This document shows, piece by piece, positions 39,175-48,635 of a stretch of DNA of 64,000 bases. The stretch's first letter is position 1; every line of letters begins with the position of its first letter. The position numbers were made by a program, and so were the translations under genes. Below the pieces are notes generated by a model that was given only the letters and a program-made list of their open reading frames with translations, was not told where the DNA came from and did not search any database. This DNA comes from Trichomonas vaginalis G3. Its lineage: Eukaryota; Parabasalia; Trichomonadida; Trichomonadidae. The stretch is taken from assembly GCF_026262505.1 (NCBI RefSeq), contig NC_067206.1, positions 13,202,205 to 13,266,204 on the forward strand. The letters are read 5' to 3'.

Positions 39175-40259
39175 ATGAGCTTGAAAGAAGTATTCGAACA
39201 ACATCCATGGAGGTCATTTAAGAAGTTCAATGAAGCAGCAAAAAGTTGGGGATTTACTAACAGAGCTGAAGTTAAAAAGTTCTTTGACAAAAATGTTGTA
39301 CATCAAACAAAAATAAACCCTTACGACTACTTTTTACCAATTTACTCCAACACTCCTGACGCATACCAATTTGACACTCTCATTCAAAGCAGAAAAGGAG
39401 GACATAATCCATTCCTCATCTTCATAAATGTTCACACTCGTAAAGCATATGCATATCCAATGAGGAACAAAGGAACTCGTGAAGTGTTAAGAGTTTTACA
39501 AAAGTTTGTAGCAGAACATAGCCCAAGTACTTTAACATCAGACCAAGACAGTGCATACCTCAGCAATGAAATCACAGAATTTCTCATTAAGCATAACATA
39601 ACTCACTACACTACTGAAGACCATAACCATAACATACTCGGCATCATAAACCGCTTCATAAGACTCTCAGAGATTTAAATCAAGAGCGAGACTTTACCGA
39701 AGAAACAATGAAACATTTTCTCGAAGTATATAATTCCTCAACGCATTCTACAACAGGACATACACCAAATTCAATGACACAACAACAAGAAGAAAAGTAT
39801 ATACAAAAGAAACGAAGTCAAACGCAAAATATCAGAAATTCAACACAATTTACCCTCATTCCTGGTACAAAAGTTCGTGTAGTTCTTGACGACAAACCGT
39901 TGACAAAGAAACGTTTAAGGTTAAGTCGAAATTATTATATCGTAGACTCTACGCAAGGTAATGGATATCTTATAAAAGCTGCTGACGACTCCATAGCATT
40001 TTACCCTCGTCATAAATTAGTCGAAAGTAGTAATGGCAAACTTGCTGAAACCATTGACGAAGCAAAGCGAGGAGTGGTTATTGAAATACTTGGCTACAAC
40101 ACAAACGATGACACTTATAAAGTAAGATATGAAGGAGGCGTTGAAGATGTTATACCATCTAAGAACTTGAGAGAATCTAAACCAACACATCTGGGTCCAT
40201 TAGAGCGGGAGTACTGGAAAGACAAAAATATGCCAGAAAGAATAAGAAAATTCTTCTAA
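39175..40259 (+). pseudogene. Retrovirus-type integrase region, element 2, broken
   Basis: N-terminal helical part (MSLKEVFEQHPWRSFKKFNE), DDE core with AYQFDTLIQSRKGG and STLTSDQDSAYLSNEI, and a C-terminal pair of small beta domains (GTKVRVVLDDKPLTKKRL; VIEILGYNTNDDTYKVRYEG, chromo/SH3-like). It follows the fibre by 20 bases. About one break. Confidence 0.75.
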
Positions 40260-40339
40260 ACTTTTTCATTAGATGTAAATCAGACATGAATGAGAACAGT
40301 CATGTATTATTAATGGTACCATTTATTTTAACATAAAGA

Positions 40340-40363
40340 CGCAAAGCGGCGAGGACGAAGTCC
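40340..40363. repeat. GC-rich double hairpin, intergenic
   Basis: CGC-AAA-GCG then GCGAGGAC-GAA-GTCCATGA. Shares CGAGGACGAAGTCCATG with the copy inside the polymerase region at 52,278-52,303. Confidence 0.75.
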
Positions 40364-40380
40364 ATGACCAAAAATAATGT

Positions 40381-40904
40381 TTAGGGTAGATGGTTAGATC
40401 TACCCTCATTTCTACCCTCATTTCTACCCTCATTTTTTGTATTTGACGGGAATTAATTCTTGATTTCAGGGATTTTTTGACGAAGTGCAAATCTTCACTT
40501 CGTCAAAAATAACAGTTATCTACCCTCATTTTTTGTATTTGACGGGAATTAATTCTTGATTTCAGGGATTTTTTGACGAAGTGCAAATCTTCACTTCGTC
40601 AAAAATAACAGTTATCTACCCTCATTTCTACCCTCATTTTTTGTATTTGACGGGAATTAATTCTTGATTTCAGGGATTTTTTGACGAAGTGCAAATCTTC
40701 ACTTCGTCAAAAATAACAGTTATCTACCCTCATTTCTACCCTCATTTCTACCCTCATTTTTTGTATTTGACGGGAATTAATTCTTGATTTCAGGGATTTT
40801 TTGACGAAGTGCAAATCTTCACTTCGTCAAAAATAACAGTTATCTACCCTCATTTCTACCCTCAGCCGCTAAGCGGCGAGACCCAAAGGGTCTTGAATTT
40901 TCAT
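40381..40904. repeat. Iteron array with four long hairpins, element 2
   Basis: Opens with GGTTAGATCTACCC, then a 12-bp unit TCTACCCTCATT in blocks alternating with TTTGTATTTGACGGGAATTA and the hairpin TTGACGAAGTG / CACTTCGTCAA. Hairpins start at 40,477, 40,573, 40,681 and 40,801, spaced 96, 108 and 120 bases, because the blocks between them have one, two and three 12-bp units. A GC-rich double hairpin (40,865-40,892) closes the array. Confidence 0.85.
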
Positions 40905-40973
40905 GAATTTCCTTAAGATGAAAAAAATAAAGTTAGTTTTATTTTTATTTATTTTTTATTTTGTATAAAAGAT
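40905..40973 (+). promoter_or_regulatory. Shared accessory-gene leader
   Basis: ATTTCCTTAAGATGAAAAAA then AAAGTTAGTTTTATTTTTAT and ATTTTGTATAAAAGAT directly before the ATG at 40,974. Confidence 0.7.
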
Positions 40974-41911
40974 ATGATTTCAACAATCGGCACAACAACA
41001 ATTCAAACAACAGCACCAAATTCGTTAGTCATGAATCCAACATCTATGTTAGTAGAGATGAAAAGCTTTATTCCTTCTTCATATACTTTTGAAACAAAAA
41101 TCCAGAAGATAAAGCAAGAACTTTTAACAAGTAATTTAGACTGTACCGCACAGGATGAAGAAAATGAAGAATATCTTTATGACATGCAGGACATTATTGA
41201 CCATTTACCCAAATTGCCTGAAATCCAACAACAAAAGCTCACTATTCATGAATTCGATGAAATAGAAGTGAAACCAACTGACTCAGTAGAAATAAAGAAG
41301 TTCATACGTAAAGTAAATTATGAGTTTCTAGGATATCATTGCAACCATAAAGTTATGGACAAAGATTGCGACATGGTATATAAGAACATCTCTGACATAT
41401 ATAAATCCGAAGAATTTAAGACATACGACAACTTTGTTTCATTAGTTGCAGAATGTGTATGGCAGATAAGAGATAAAGATAGAAGAGGTAAGGTATGGAA
41501 TGAACAGATAAAACCAACTGCTTTTGAGTTAAAGAAAACCATTGACGCCTTAGTTGTTCTAGCAGGTCAAATTTCAATGTATAACGCAAAAATGAATCCA
41601 CAATGTTCTAAATGTAGAAAGCAATGAGGAAATATAACTACTCCGTCAAAGAGATAGAACGTATGAGAAACGACTATGCTGACTTAAAGAAAGAAGTAGA
41701 GAAACCAGCAGAAGATAAAATGGACATGTTAGCATTTCTGAACAAAAACTATCCAACTGCTGACGATTTCCTATTATCTGACGTCAAGAAGAAGTATAAA
41801 GAAACCTTCGGCATTGTTAAAACATTCGATGTACTAAAAGAAGAAATAGAAGCTACAAAACTGTTTAGAATCTCACGAATTCATAACGTATATCATGTAA
41901 AATGTTTATAA
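40974..41911 (+). pseudogene. Accessory protein family A, element 2 copy
   Basis: Close relative of 16,805-17,743 with the same start (MISTIGTTTIQTTAPNS), Cys/His segment and C-terminal winged-helix-like part. It lies between inverted element-2 iterons (40,381 and 41,919). About one break. Confidence 0.6.
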
Positions 41912-41918
41912 AATAACT

Positions 41919-42078
41919 GGGGTAGAAATGAGGGTAGAAATGAGGTTAGATCTAACCATCTACCCTAAAATATATTTTTGCTGAATTCAACACAAAAATA
42001 ATGAATTTCCTTAAGATAGAAAAAAATAAAGTTAGTTTTATTTTTTTCTAACTTTTTATCTTGTAGGTAAGAACAAAA
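41919..42078. promoter_or_regulatory. Inverted element-2 iteron followed by shared leader
   Basis: GGGTAGAAATGAGGGTAGAA, GGTTAGATCTAACC and ATCTACCCTAAAATATA, the inverse of the repeats at 40,381; then TTTCCTTAAGATAGAAAAAA and a leader ending TCTTGTAGGTAAGAACAAAA before the ATG at 42,079. Confidence 0.75.
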
Positions 42079-42741
42079 ATGTCAGTCGAAGCAAAAACAT
42101 TCACTAACAAATATAATGGCGAAACATTCACAAAAGGCACTTATAACGGTATTGAAGTCTTACGTAGAGACAAGGATGGTTATATAAATGCAACAAATAT
42201 GTGTCAGCAGTTTAGGAAAGACTTTAGAAAGTTGTTGGAAAATAAGTCCTGGGAAGAGTATTATAAGGCATTTTGTGAAGAATATAGCAACCGTCTGAAT
42301 TCCGGCGGTTGCTTTTTATACAAAATTCATGCAGGAATTCCTGATGAAATCAAACAGGTTAGAGGAACGTATGTAGACGCAAGACTTATAAACTATATAG
42401 CAATGTGGGCTTCTCCAAAATATTGCATAGCAGTTGGAAAAATTATGGATTCCATAGACAAGAAAGTTCATGAGAAGTTAGATGAAGAAGAACTCGAAGA
42501 TACAGTAGAGAATGCAAAACATTTGTTTGAAGAAGAAGTTAGAAAAATGTGCGAAAAACAATTAGAACATGAACGTGAGATATATTATGGTTATAGAGAC
42601 TCTCCATACGAACTAGACCAATGGGAACAAGAAGATTTAAAGAGAGAATTTAGAGAATATGAACTCGCTAAGATAGCATTAGAAACTGCAGAAAAGAAGT
42701 TAAAAGTTTGGGGTCGTTTTGTACAAAAATATTGTGAGTAA
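42079..42741 (+). CDS. KilA-N domain protein, element 2 version
   Basis: 220 residues. N-terminal KilA-N strands (KGTYNGIEVLRRDKDGYINA), a middle with MCQQFRKDFRKLLENKSWEE and VRGTYVDARLINYIAMWASP, and a long charged helical C-terminus (IMDSIDKKVHEKLDEEELED to the end KVWGRFVQKYCE). The ends are nearly identical to 56,138-56,803 while the middle about 80 residues are unrelated. Likely a DNA-binding regulator. Looks whole. Confidence 0.7.
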   Translation: MSVEAKTFTNKYNGETFTKGTYNGIEVLRRDKDGYINATNMCQQFRKDFRKLLENKSWEEYYKAFCEEYSNRLNSGGCFLYKIHAGIPDEIKQVRGTYVDARLINYIAMWASPKYCIAVGKIMDSIDKKVHEKLDEEELEDTVENAKHLFEEEVRKMCEKQLEHEREIYYGYRDSPYELDQWEQEDLKREFREYELAKIALETAEKKLKVWGRFVQKYCE

Positions 42742-43549
42742 ATGAACTCATTATTTTTGCTGAATTCAGCACAAAATTCTGAGTAAAATGACATATGGCA
42801 TGTGTCAAACCGTTGAGTTTTCACAAATTTTAAAAATTGCTGCGGAAAGTTCGTCAAAAAAGTGAAGGTTCCCGACGGTTTCAAACCGCCATACTTTACA
42901 TGAAGATAGTTTACAATGTCAACTAAATATCATGTACGATAGAAACGGTTATGTAAAGTTTACATTTTGTAAAGTTTTGTCCTGATTCAAGACAAGTCTT
43001 GTATTTTTTCAGAACAAGACTTGTATTTTTTCAAGACAAATCTTGTCCTGATTCAGAACAAGACTTGTATTTTTTCAAGACAAATCTTGTCCTGATTCAG
43101 AACAAGACTTGCACTTTTTAGTCAGTTTTTCTTGTAAAGTTCTCAAATTTGAGAACAATTGTCCTGATTCAAGACAAGTCTTGTATTTTTTCAGAACAAG
43201 TCTTGTATTTTTTCAAGACAAATCTTGTCCTGATTCAAGACAAGTCTTGCACTTTTTCAGGAAATCCTATCGTCCAACTTTACAAATGTCACTTTTCAAC
43301 ATGATTGCATTTTGGTCGGGGAACAACTTTCTCTCATTTTGTCACTTTTTTCTATCGTCGTGTTTTGTCACTTTTCCCTCAGGGTGTGTGTCAGAAAATA
43401 TCCAAAATCTTTATAGCCTCGTATCTCCTTCAATTCTTGACGGTTTGACATGTATGACACACCATTCAATTCAGAATTATGTGCTGAATCTTATGACCTT
43501 CATTTGTTCGTGACTTCTTTTCACATATGTAACCATGAATTTTTAACAT
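42742..43549. repeat. Repeat-rich gene-free stretch with ACAAGTCTTGT dyads
   Basis: From 42,975 to 43,265 there are about nine copies of dyads such as GACAAGTCTTGT or AACAAGACTTGT, separated by ATTTTTTCA or CCTGATTCA. To the right TTTTGTCACTTTT motifs and TTTGACATGTATGACA occur. No convincing gene. Confidence 0.7.
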
Positions 43550-43620
43550 TTCTTTAACACAGAAAAATAAAGTTAGTTTTATTTTTATTTATTTTTTTAT
43601 TTTGTATGTAAAGACAGAAA
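43550..43620 (+). promoter_or_regulatory. Shared accessory-gene leader
   Basis: AAAGTTAGTTTTATTTTTAT ... ATTTTGTATGTAAAGACAGA directly before the ATG at 43,621. Confidence 0.7.
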
Positions 43621-43704
43621 TGTCAACATCAGAGAACACAACAACTGCTATCGTTCATGAAGCCATTAATGAAGAATACGAATACATACAATATAACAAA
43701 CAAC
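43621..43704 (+). pseudogene. KilA-N/DUF3627 gene of element 2, 5' end, interrupted by element 3
   Basis: MSTSENTTTAIVHEAINEEY matches the start of the gene at 53,115-53,974. The reading is cut by the terminal repeat of element 3. Confidence 0.75.
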
Positions 43705-43910
43705 AGTTAGTATCCCTAAGTCGTGTACTGTGGCACTGCGCGCCTCCGTACACCACTTAGCGGTTTTGACACTTTACGAAACCGGTAACGTATATTTTAC
43801 AACACAACCATAAAACCAACTTAACCTTAAATATTTACAAAACCGTCTGACACATAAATGACTTCACTAACGACTTCACTAACGAATTCACTACCGTCCT
43901 CACTAAATAA
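43705..43910. repeat. Left terminal repeat of element 3
   Basis: Homologous to 30,704-30,900, same AG start and the same GTGTAC...GTACAC core; the inner part has several ACTTCACTAACG-like units. Confidence 0.75.
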
Positions 43911-43962
43911 AAAATAACCTTATTTTTATTTTTTTTTAAATTTTTTATTTCATTGTAAAGAC

Positions 43963-44397
43963 ATGTCCGACTATATTTACTATGACTCTTTCCCAGAACG
44001 TTTCCGTGAACTATTCAAAACTCAAGTAAAACTGAGAAACATGCATTTTAACAAAGACAGACCCATTGACGATGAAAGAAACCCTGAATATATTACAATC
44101 CCTTATGACGCAAAGTTCATTGCATACATTCCTTATGGTCGCAGAGGAACGAAAACTATTTCAACAAAGAACAAAAATTATTTCTGGAGCGATGAAGAAA
44201 ATTGCCTTATCTACATAAATGCATACTTAAATAAAGCTACATATTGTACAAAAGAAGGTTGGACTGGATTTGAGCTCTACATATACGACGACGATGGAAA
44301 CAGACGTTGTGTATACCCATACGATAATATGTACCATTGTTTTCATCAAGCATTAAACGAATACATAGTCAGTAAGGGTCTCATTCCTGCTGAGTAG
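43963..44397 (+). CDS. Unknown protein, 144 residues
   Basis: MSDYIYYDSFPERFRELFKT begins a Tyr-rich, probably globular protein (YITIPYDAKFIAYIPYGRRG; WTGFELYIYDDDGNRRCVYP). First gene inside the left end of element 3, behind TTTTTATTTCATTGTAAAGA, a shorter form of the accessory leader. No family recognised. Looks whole. Confidence 0.55.
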   Translation: MSDYIYYDSFPERFRELFKTQVKLRNMHFNKDRPIDDERNPEYITIPYDAKFIAYIPYGRRGTKTISTKNKNYFWSDEENCLIYINAYLNKATYCTKEGWTGFELYIYDDDGNRRCVYPYDNMYHCFHQALNEYIVSKGLIPAE

Positions 44398-44483
44398 AAA
44401 TGTTATATTTTTGTTCTGTCATTTATTTAAAAATTAATGATATCACCACCCTCACACGTATGAAAACATAGCGCAAAAATAAA

Positions 44484-44533
44484 TTTAGGTGAAGTGGTGA
44501 AATCTCACCTCTTTTTTCACCTCTTTTTTCACC
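44484..44533. repeat. Element-3 iteron at the site equivalent to 31,311
   Basis: TTTAGGTGAAGTGGTGAAAT, CTCACC, then two TTTTTTCACC half-sites spaced 12 bases. The flanks are the same as in element 2 where the GTAGA/TCTACC type stands. Confidence 0.85.
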
Positions 44534-44619
44534 CGTTGAATTCATTGCTTTATAACTCTCTTCCTTTCTCCAACTCTTCTAACTTCTTCTTAAGTTCAGC
44601 AATGTTGTCCTCATGAAGT

Positions 44620-44787
44620 TTAATCTTTCCTTAATATACCTTCTCTATCTAATGGTTGCTTTATCTTTCTAAACTGAACTCTACCATCCTTCATAGTATG
44701 AACGTAAAAACCTTCTGGAACCGCTCCTGATTTAATGTATTCTACCAAAAATTTTTGTTTCATTGCTTCAGTGACTTTAGTCGTCAT
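44620..44787 (-). CDS. Small basic protein, 55 residues
   Basis: MTTKVTEAMKQKFLVEYIKS followed by EGFYVHTMKDGRVQFRKIKQ, ending LRKD. It starts behind TTTTTATTTGATAAA-like sequence. Resembles 47,163-47,348 in the phrase DGKIYVRKRK; perhaps a small virion protein. No family recognised. Confidence 0.4.
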   Translation of the reverse strand: MTTKVTEAMKQKFLVEYIKSGAVPEGFYVHTMKDGRVQFRKIKQPLDREGILRKD

Positions 44788-44834
44788 TTTATCAAATAAA
44801 AATGTTCAAATAAAATAAAAACTAACATTATTTT

Positions 44835-45289
44835 TCAGTAAGGAAACGCAGGAGTTTTACGATTTATTTGAGGAGTAGGTTCTGGTTTAAATGTTGGAGT
44901 CGGTTTTGGAGTTGACTTTTGAACAGGAGTTTGTACTTTCATAGGTTCAGGAGTCATTGAAGGTTTTGTTTGTGAAGGCGTTGGTTTTGGCGAGGTGTTG
45001 GAGTTTGTTAATTCAGCTACTTCAGTATTATTTATAACATTTGCTTTATTTCTTTTCAACATCATTACTGCTCCTGCTGTAGCTAGCAAACCTAGTGGGA
45101 GACCATATTTATATAAGGACTTGACCAAATGCTATTTTTGACAGGAGCTGGTGGAACACCTAACCTTGGTGAGACTGCTCTTTGCCATTGTGCAGCTCGT
45201 AAGAAATATTCAATAGGTGCTCCATAATCGTTTGGTAAAGTTTGTTTCATAGATGGTGAAGGTTCACGAGAGCTTGATGAAGAACTCAT
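44835..45289 (-). pseudogene. Membrane-anchored Pro-rich protein region
   Basis: A Ser-rich N-terminal part (MSSSSSSREPSPSMKQTLP) with RAAQWQRAVSPRLG, then a membrane segment (YGLPLGLLATAGAVMML) and a tail of Pro/Thr/Lys repeats (PKPTPTFKPEPTPQ). It could span a virion or cell membrane. Probably broken, about one break. Confidence 0.4.
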
Positions 45290-45365
45290 TTATAAGCTTT
45301 AAAAATAAACGTTCATCCTTTATTCCTCACTGTCGTCCGTGCTAAGTTATAGTCGTCAAGTCTTA

Positions 45366-46894
45366 TTATTGGATGCCTGACTGTCTTACTTGTATTGCAA
45401 AGCAACAATCCCTCATAAATCCAATAAGTGGCTTTGGTACGTTTTCAGTTGCTAGTTCAATAGGTCCTTTAACAGACAATTTGTATGTTATTGGAGCAGT
45501 AGATGTTTGACCTTGCTGGAAGCAAAAGTCCACTTCTGTTGGAAAACCACATAAGAAATGTGTGTTGTCATAGCTATCCCATTTATGTTCCACACTACCA
45601 TCATCCACCAATGACCTCATAACATCTTCATTAAATCCAATCATATCATTGTTTGTATTGCAAGCGTTCGCAACCATTTCATAAAATACAGGTCCATATG
45701 ATTTTTCAGGTTCTGCAGGCATATTTCCATAAGCTCCCATGGAAAGCTGAAGATATTTAAACTTAGGGTTCTCAAAATTAACATAATAGTTGTCTTTCTT
45801 TCTAAATAGTGCCCAAATACTTTTAACATTAATAGGCGTATAAGCTGCTGTAAATGTTGCACTTGAACTATCTGTATTCTTTGAGAATGAACCGTCCATA
45901 GGAATCCAATCCATAACTTTAACAGGAAAACATAAAGCCTCGTTTGTAATAATGTTCTACAAGTTCTGTATAAATGTTAGGGTCTAAAGAGAATGACTTT
46001 GGATGAATGAAACATTCATTAAAAATCCATCTTTGTTCGAAATAGTTGCTGGGTTACAGTTGTAATAGTAACTGTTCCACTAGCTTCTATGCCTTCGTTA
46101 TCATAGTGAATGGTTTCATTCCATGGAACAAATTTATTTGTCGTGGATTTGAATCTGAAGCAAATGCAACTTTAAGAGTTGGATTGAAAGCAATGATATC
46201 ATTTACAGATATAGATGTGCATTGTAAGGCGTCGCTTACTGAACTTTACTTTAAGCTGAATGTTTCCTGCAAAAAGCTGGAATAAATCGAATAGCTTCTA
46301 ATGGAAGGAATCTTCTAACAGGAATTCTTAAACGAAGCTTAAAATCAAATGATTTTCCTGCTGTAATTGGACCACTAACAATTTGTCCTGTTCTGCATGT
46401 TCCCGAATGACTCCATACATCTTCATGTCGAGTCTTTGAGAAAACATCTACTTTCTTTATTTGTTCGGTAGTTTGTGAGTTTGAAGTTATATATGCTTCT
46501 TCTCTTGCGTTGTCTTGAGAATATACGATACGACCATTTGCAAGGATTTGATATCCAGCAACTGCATAGAAAGCGTCATCGAAACCAATCCAAAATCCTG
46601 GTGGGTTTGTTTTATTGGAACCTGAACCAATTTCTTTATCTACAATAAATTGACCTTCCATTTTATACGTAATGAATGTATTGTAAAGGTCCAACATATT
46701 TTCACCAGGAGGTGAGAGATTGAATGTTACCATGTGTTATCTTTAGCAGTTCCAGGTTGTGATGGAATCTTTGCGTCAGAATATTTTCTATTAGTGTCAC
46801 CAATTTGAACTGCATTGTCTATGATATCGAAATATGAGCGAATCTGATGAATATGCTCTGCTGGAGTAAATTCGTTTAACTGTTCGTTCTGCAT
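45366..46894 (-). pseudogene. Major capsid protein (double jelly roll) region, element 3, broken
   Basis: Starts MQNEQLNEFTPAEHIHQIRS. The first jelly roll ends in FKLRLRIPVRRFLPLEAIRF, matching the element 1 protein; the second half includes WDSYDNTHFLCGFPTEVDFC. Forms hexon-like capsomers. Broken, about three breaks. Confidence 0.7.
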
Positions 46895-46916
46895 GTATTT
46901 ACTTCAGATAAAAATA

Positions 46917-47160
46917 TCTATTTACTTCATTATTCTCACTCTTCTTCTTGGTATTCGTGGTGGAAGTTGTTTCTTGACATTTTCAATGAACTGTACATTC
47001 TCTTTTGTCTCAACTTCTTTCACTGGCGGGTCAGGGTTCTTTGACTCGGTTTGTTTTTCAATGAAATTCACGAACTTTGCAATAAGCTCTTGGTTCGTTA
47101 TTGAAAGACATCTGGCTTCTTTTCTTCTTGTTCTATTGACTTTTCAGTTTGAATAGAAGG
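46917..47160 (-). pseudogene. Small charged protein region, probably broken
   Basis: Coding-like minus-strand sequence with KSIEQEEKKPDVFQ and ELIAKFVNFIEKQTESKNPD, ending basic (PRIPRRRVRIMK). No family recognised. Confidence 0.3.
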
Positions 47161-47162
47161 TT

Positions 47163-47348
47163 TTATATGGGCTTCACCCTCTTGCCATGCACCTTAATGT
47201 TGTCGCTCTCTGCATTCGCTAATGGAACCTTTCTTTTTCTTACGTATATTTTACCATCTTTACTCTGACTTACATAATAGAAAGGATGTTGTATTCCTCT
47301 TGCGTCATTTAATATAATAGACTCTCGCTCTGATTTTGACAAGCTCAT
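47163..47348 (-). CDS. Small protein, 61 residues, ending in a hairpin
   Basis: MSLSKSERESIILNDARGIQ then QSKDGKIYVRKRKVPLAN. Its last residues (GKRVKPI) are encoded by a degenerate copy of the GC-rich double hairpin (47,166-47,187, GGGTGAAGCCC arm), so the tail was probably replaced. No family recognised. Confidence 0.4.
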   Translation of the reverse strand: MSLSKSERESIILNDARGIQHPFYYVSQSKDGKIYVRKRKVPLANAESDNIKVHGKRVKPI

Positions 47349-47393
47349 TTTACATCGGTTAAAGTTTTAATTTAGTTTTTTATCTACAGTCAA

Positions 47394-47650
47394 ATGACTC
47401 AGACAAGTCCTACGGACAAGACCCAAGGTGTCATAGATGTTGAAGCATTGAAGAAAGAAATTCGCGAGCAAATTTTATCCGAACTGAAGGAACAAAAACA
47501 AGAACAAAAGCCAGAGAGACCAAAGAGAAAACTTAGTGAAAAACAACTAGCTGCATTAGCTGCTGGAAGACAGAAGAACCCACGTTTGCTGGCGAAAAAA
47601 AGCTAGAGAAGAAGCAAAAAGCTAAAGAAGCTGAAGCAAAGAAAGAGTAA
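47394..47650 (+). CDS. Small charged coiled-coil protein
   Basis: MTQTSPTDKTQGVIDVEALK then a Lys/Glu/Gln helix (REQILSELKEQKQEQKPERP) and a basic end (LAALAAGRQKNPRLLAKK). The frame closes at 47,606, but coding-like Lys/Ala/Glu sequence continues to about 47,650. Unknown role. Confidence 0.4.
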
Positions 47651-47674
47651 ATGGTTTATTTTTATCCGAATTAA

Positions 47675-48494
47675 ATGTATAGACAAATACCTTTATCTGT
47701 TGCGTTCAGTAGTGAAAACCCTGACGTCAAAATAAAGGGGAACAGAGTAACGTTTAAGTTTCCAACAGACTGGATTGTGAACATAAATGAAGAGAAGTAC
47801 ATTGGCATAACATCTATGTATATAACACGTGCTTTCAGAAAGGTTGACTTTATACTTCAAGTCGAGATAGAAAATGACGAACAGTCTTTAAGCGCCCAAA
47901 ACATTCACATATACAAATACTTTAAAGACGATACAACATTGTTGCAATGTATGATTTCATTTAATGAATGTTCGAGAAAAAGTTCAACATTGAAGTACAA
48001 ACTTTACAGCCTTTACGTGAGTTTCTTGCACAACTGAAAGAAGAAGGTAGTCAGCCACAACTTATAGACTTTCATTATGAATTTAATGAAAATGAAGATG
48101 GAACACTCATGACTGTCAATTCATTGTATTCTCACCATTCAATGAAGTCGCTAAAAAGAAAGAAAATCCATTACGTATAAGATTCAAATCTCTGAACCAA
48201 TGATGATTCAAGAATGTTTTCAATTATGATGCAATGCTTCCGAGGAAAAATGAATTTTCAAAGATTGTAACACCTGGCATTTGGGATAGAAAGCAAGCTA
48301 TATTATATTCAAACTTAAGTAAGGGAGTTGAAAATGAGTTCATTGGTCATACAAGAACTTCACCACTTCCTAACCCTAAATACTATAAATTAACTGGCTT
48401 CAATCGTGAGTTTTGGATAGACATGTTCTCCACTCATGACCATAAATGTCCAGTGTTCTTACCTCCAGATGGGAAAGATTGTTTTATACATTGA
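47675..48494 (+). pseudogene. Second PRxW-family structural protein region, element 3
   Basis: Starts MYRQIPLSVAFSSENPDVKI; FKFPTDWIVNINEEKYIGIT corresponds to the segment at 32,123-33,004, and the end is FWIDMFSTHDHKCPVFLPPD. Sits between capsid and polymerase. Broken, about two breaks. Confidence 0.5.
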
Positions 48495-48610
48495 AGCACA
48501 ATTGTTAAACTCTACAATAGCTGTATTGTAAAATCTACGCTAGCTTTATTTTTATCACGAATGACCTCATTGCTGACAAAAATAAATGACCTCATTGCTG
48601 ACAAAAATAA

Positions 48611-48635
48611 GCCGCTAGCGGCAAGGGCGAAGCCC
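48611..48635. repeat. GC-rich double hairpin, intergenic
   Basis: GCCGCTAGCGGC followed by AA and GGGC-GAA-GCCC, then ATGACC. Preceded by a 29-bp direct duplication around ATGACCTCATTGCTGACAAA. Confidence 0.75.

Larger units (their letters stand above)
30704..43704. mobile_element. Element 2: Polinton, left part (rest beyond the window)
   Basis: Begins AGTTAGTATACCTAAGTCGT in the host gene; the first 200 bases match the start of element 3. It carries minor capsid, packaging ATPase, penton, fibre, integrase, family A and KilA-N genes, and is interrupted at 43,705 by element 3. Polymerase and major capsid genes would lie past the right edge. Its right terminus and target duplication cannot be seen. 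Broken lightly here, about five breaks; very similar to element 3, so both are young. Confidence 0.8.

Noticed and set aside
40434-40870. CRISPR-like array
   Set aside because: The sequences between hairpins are themselves repeats differing only in iteron number, with no unique spacers and no cas-like genes.
42840-42900. Second tRNA-like B box (GGTTTCAAACC)
   Set aside because: The motif has an extra base for a B box and no A box lies at a proper distance.
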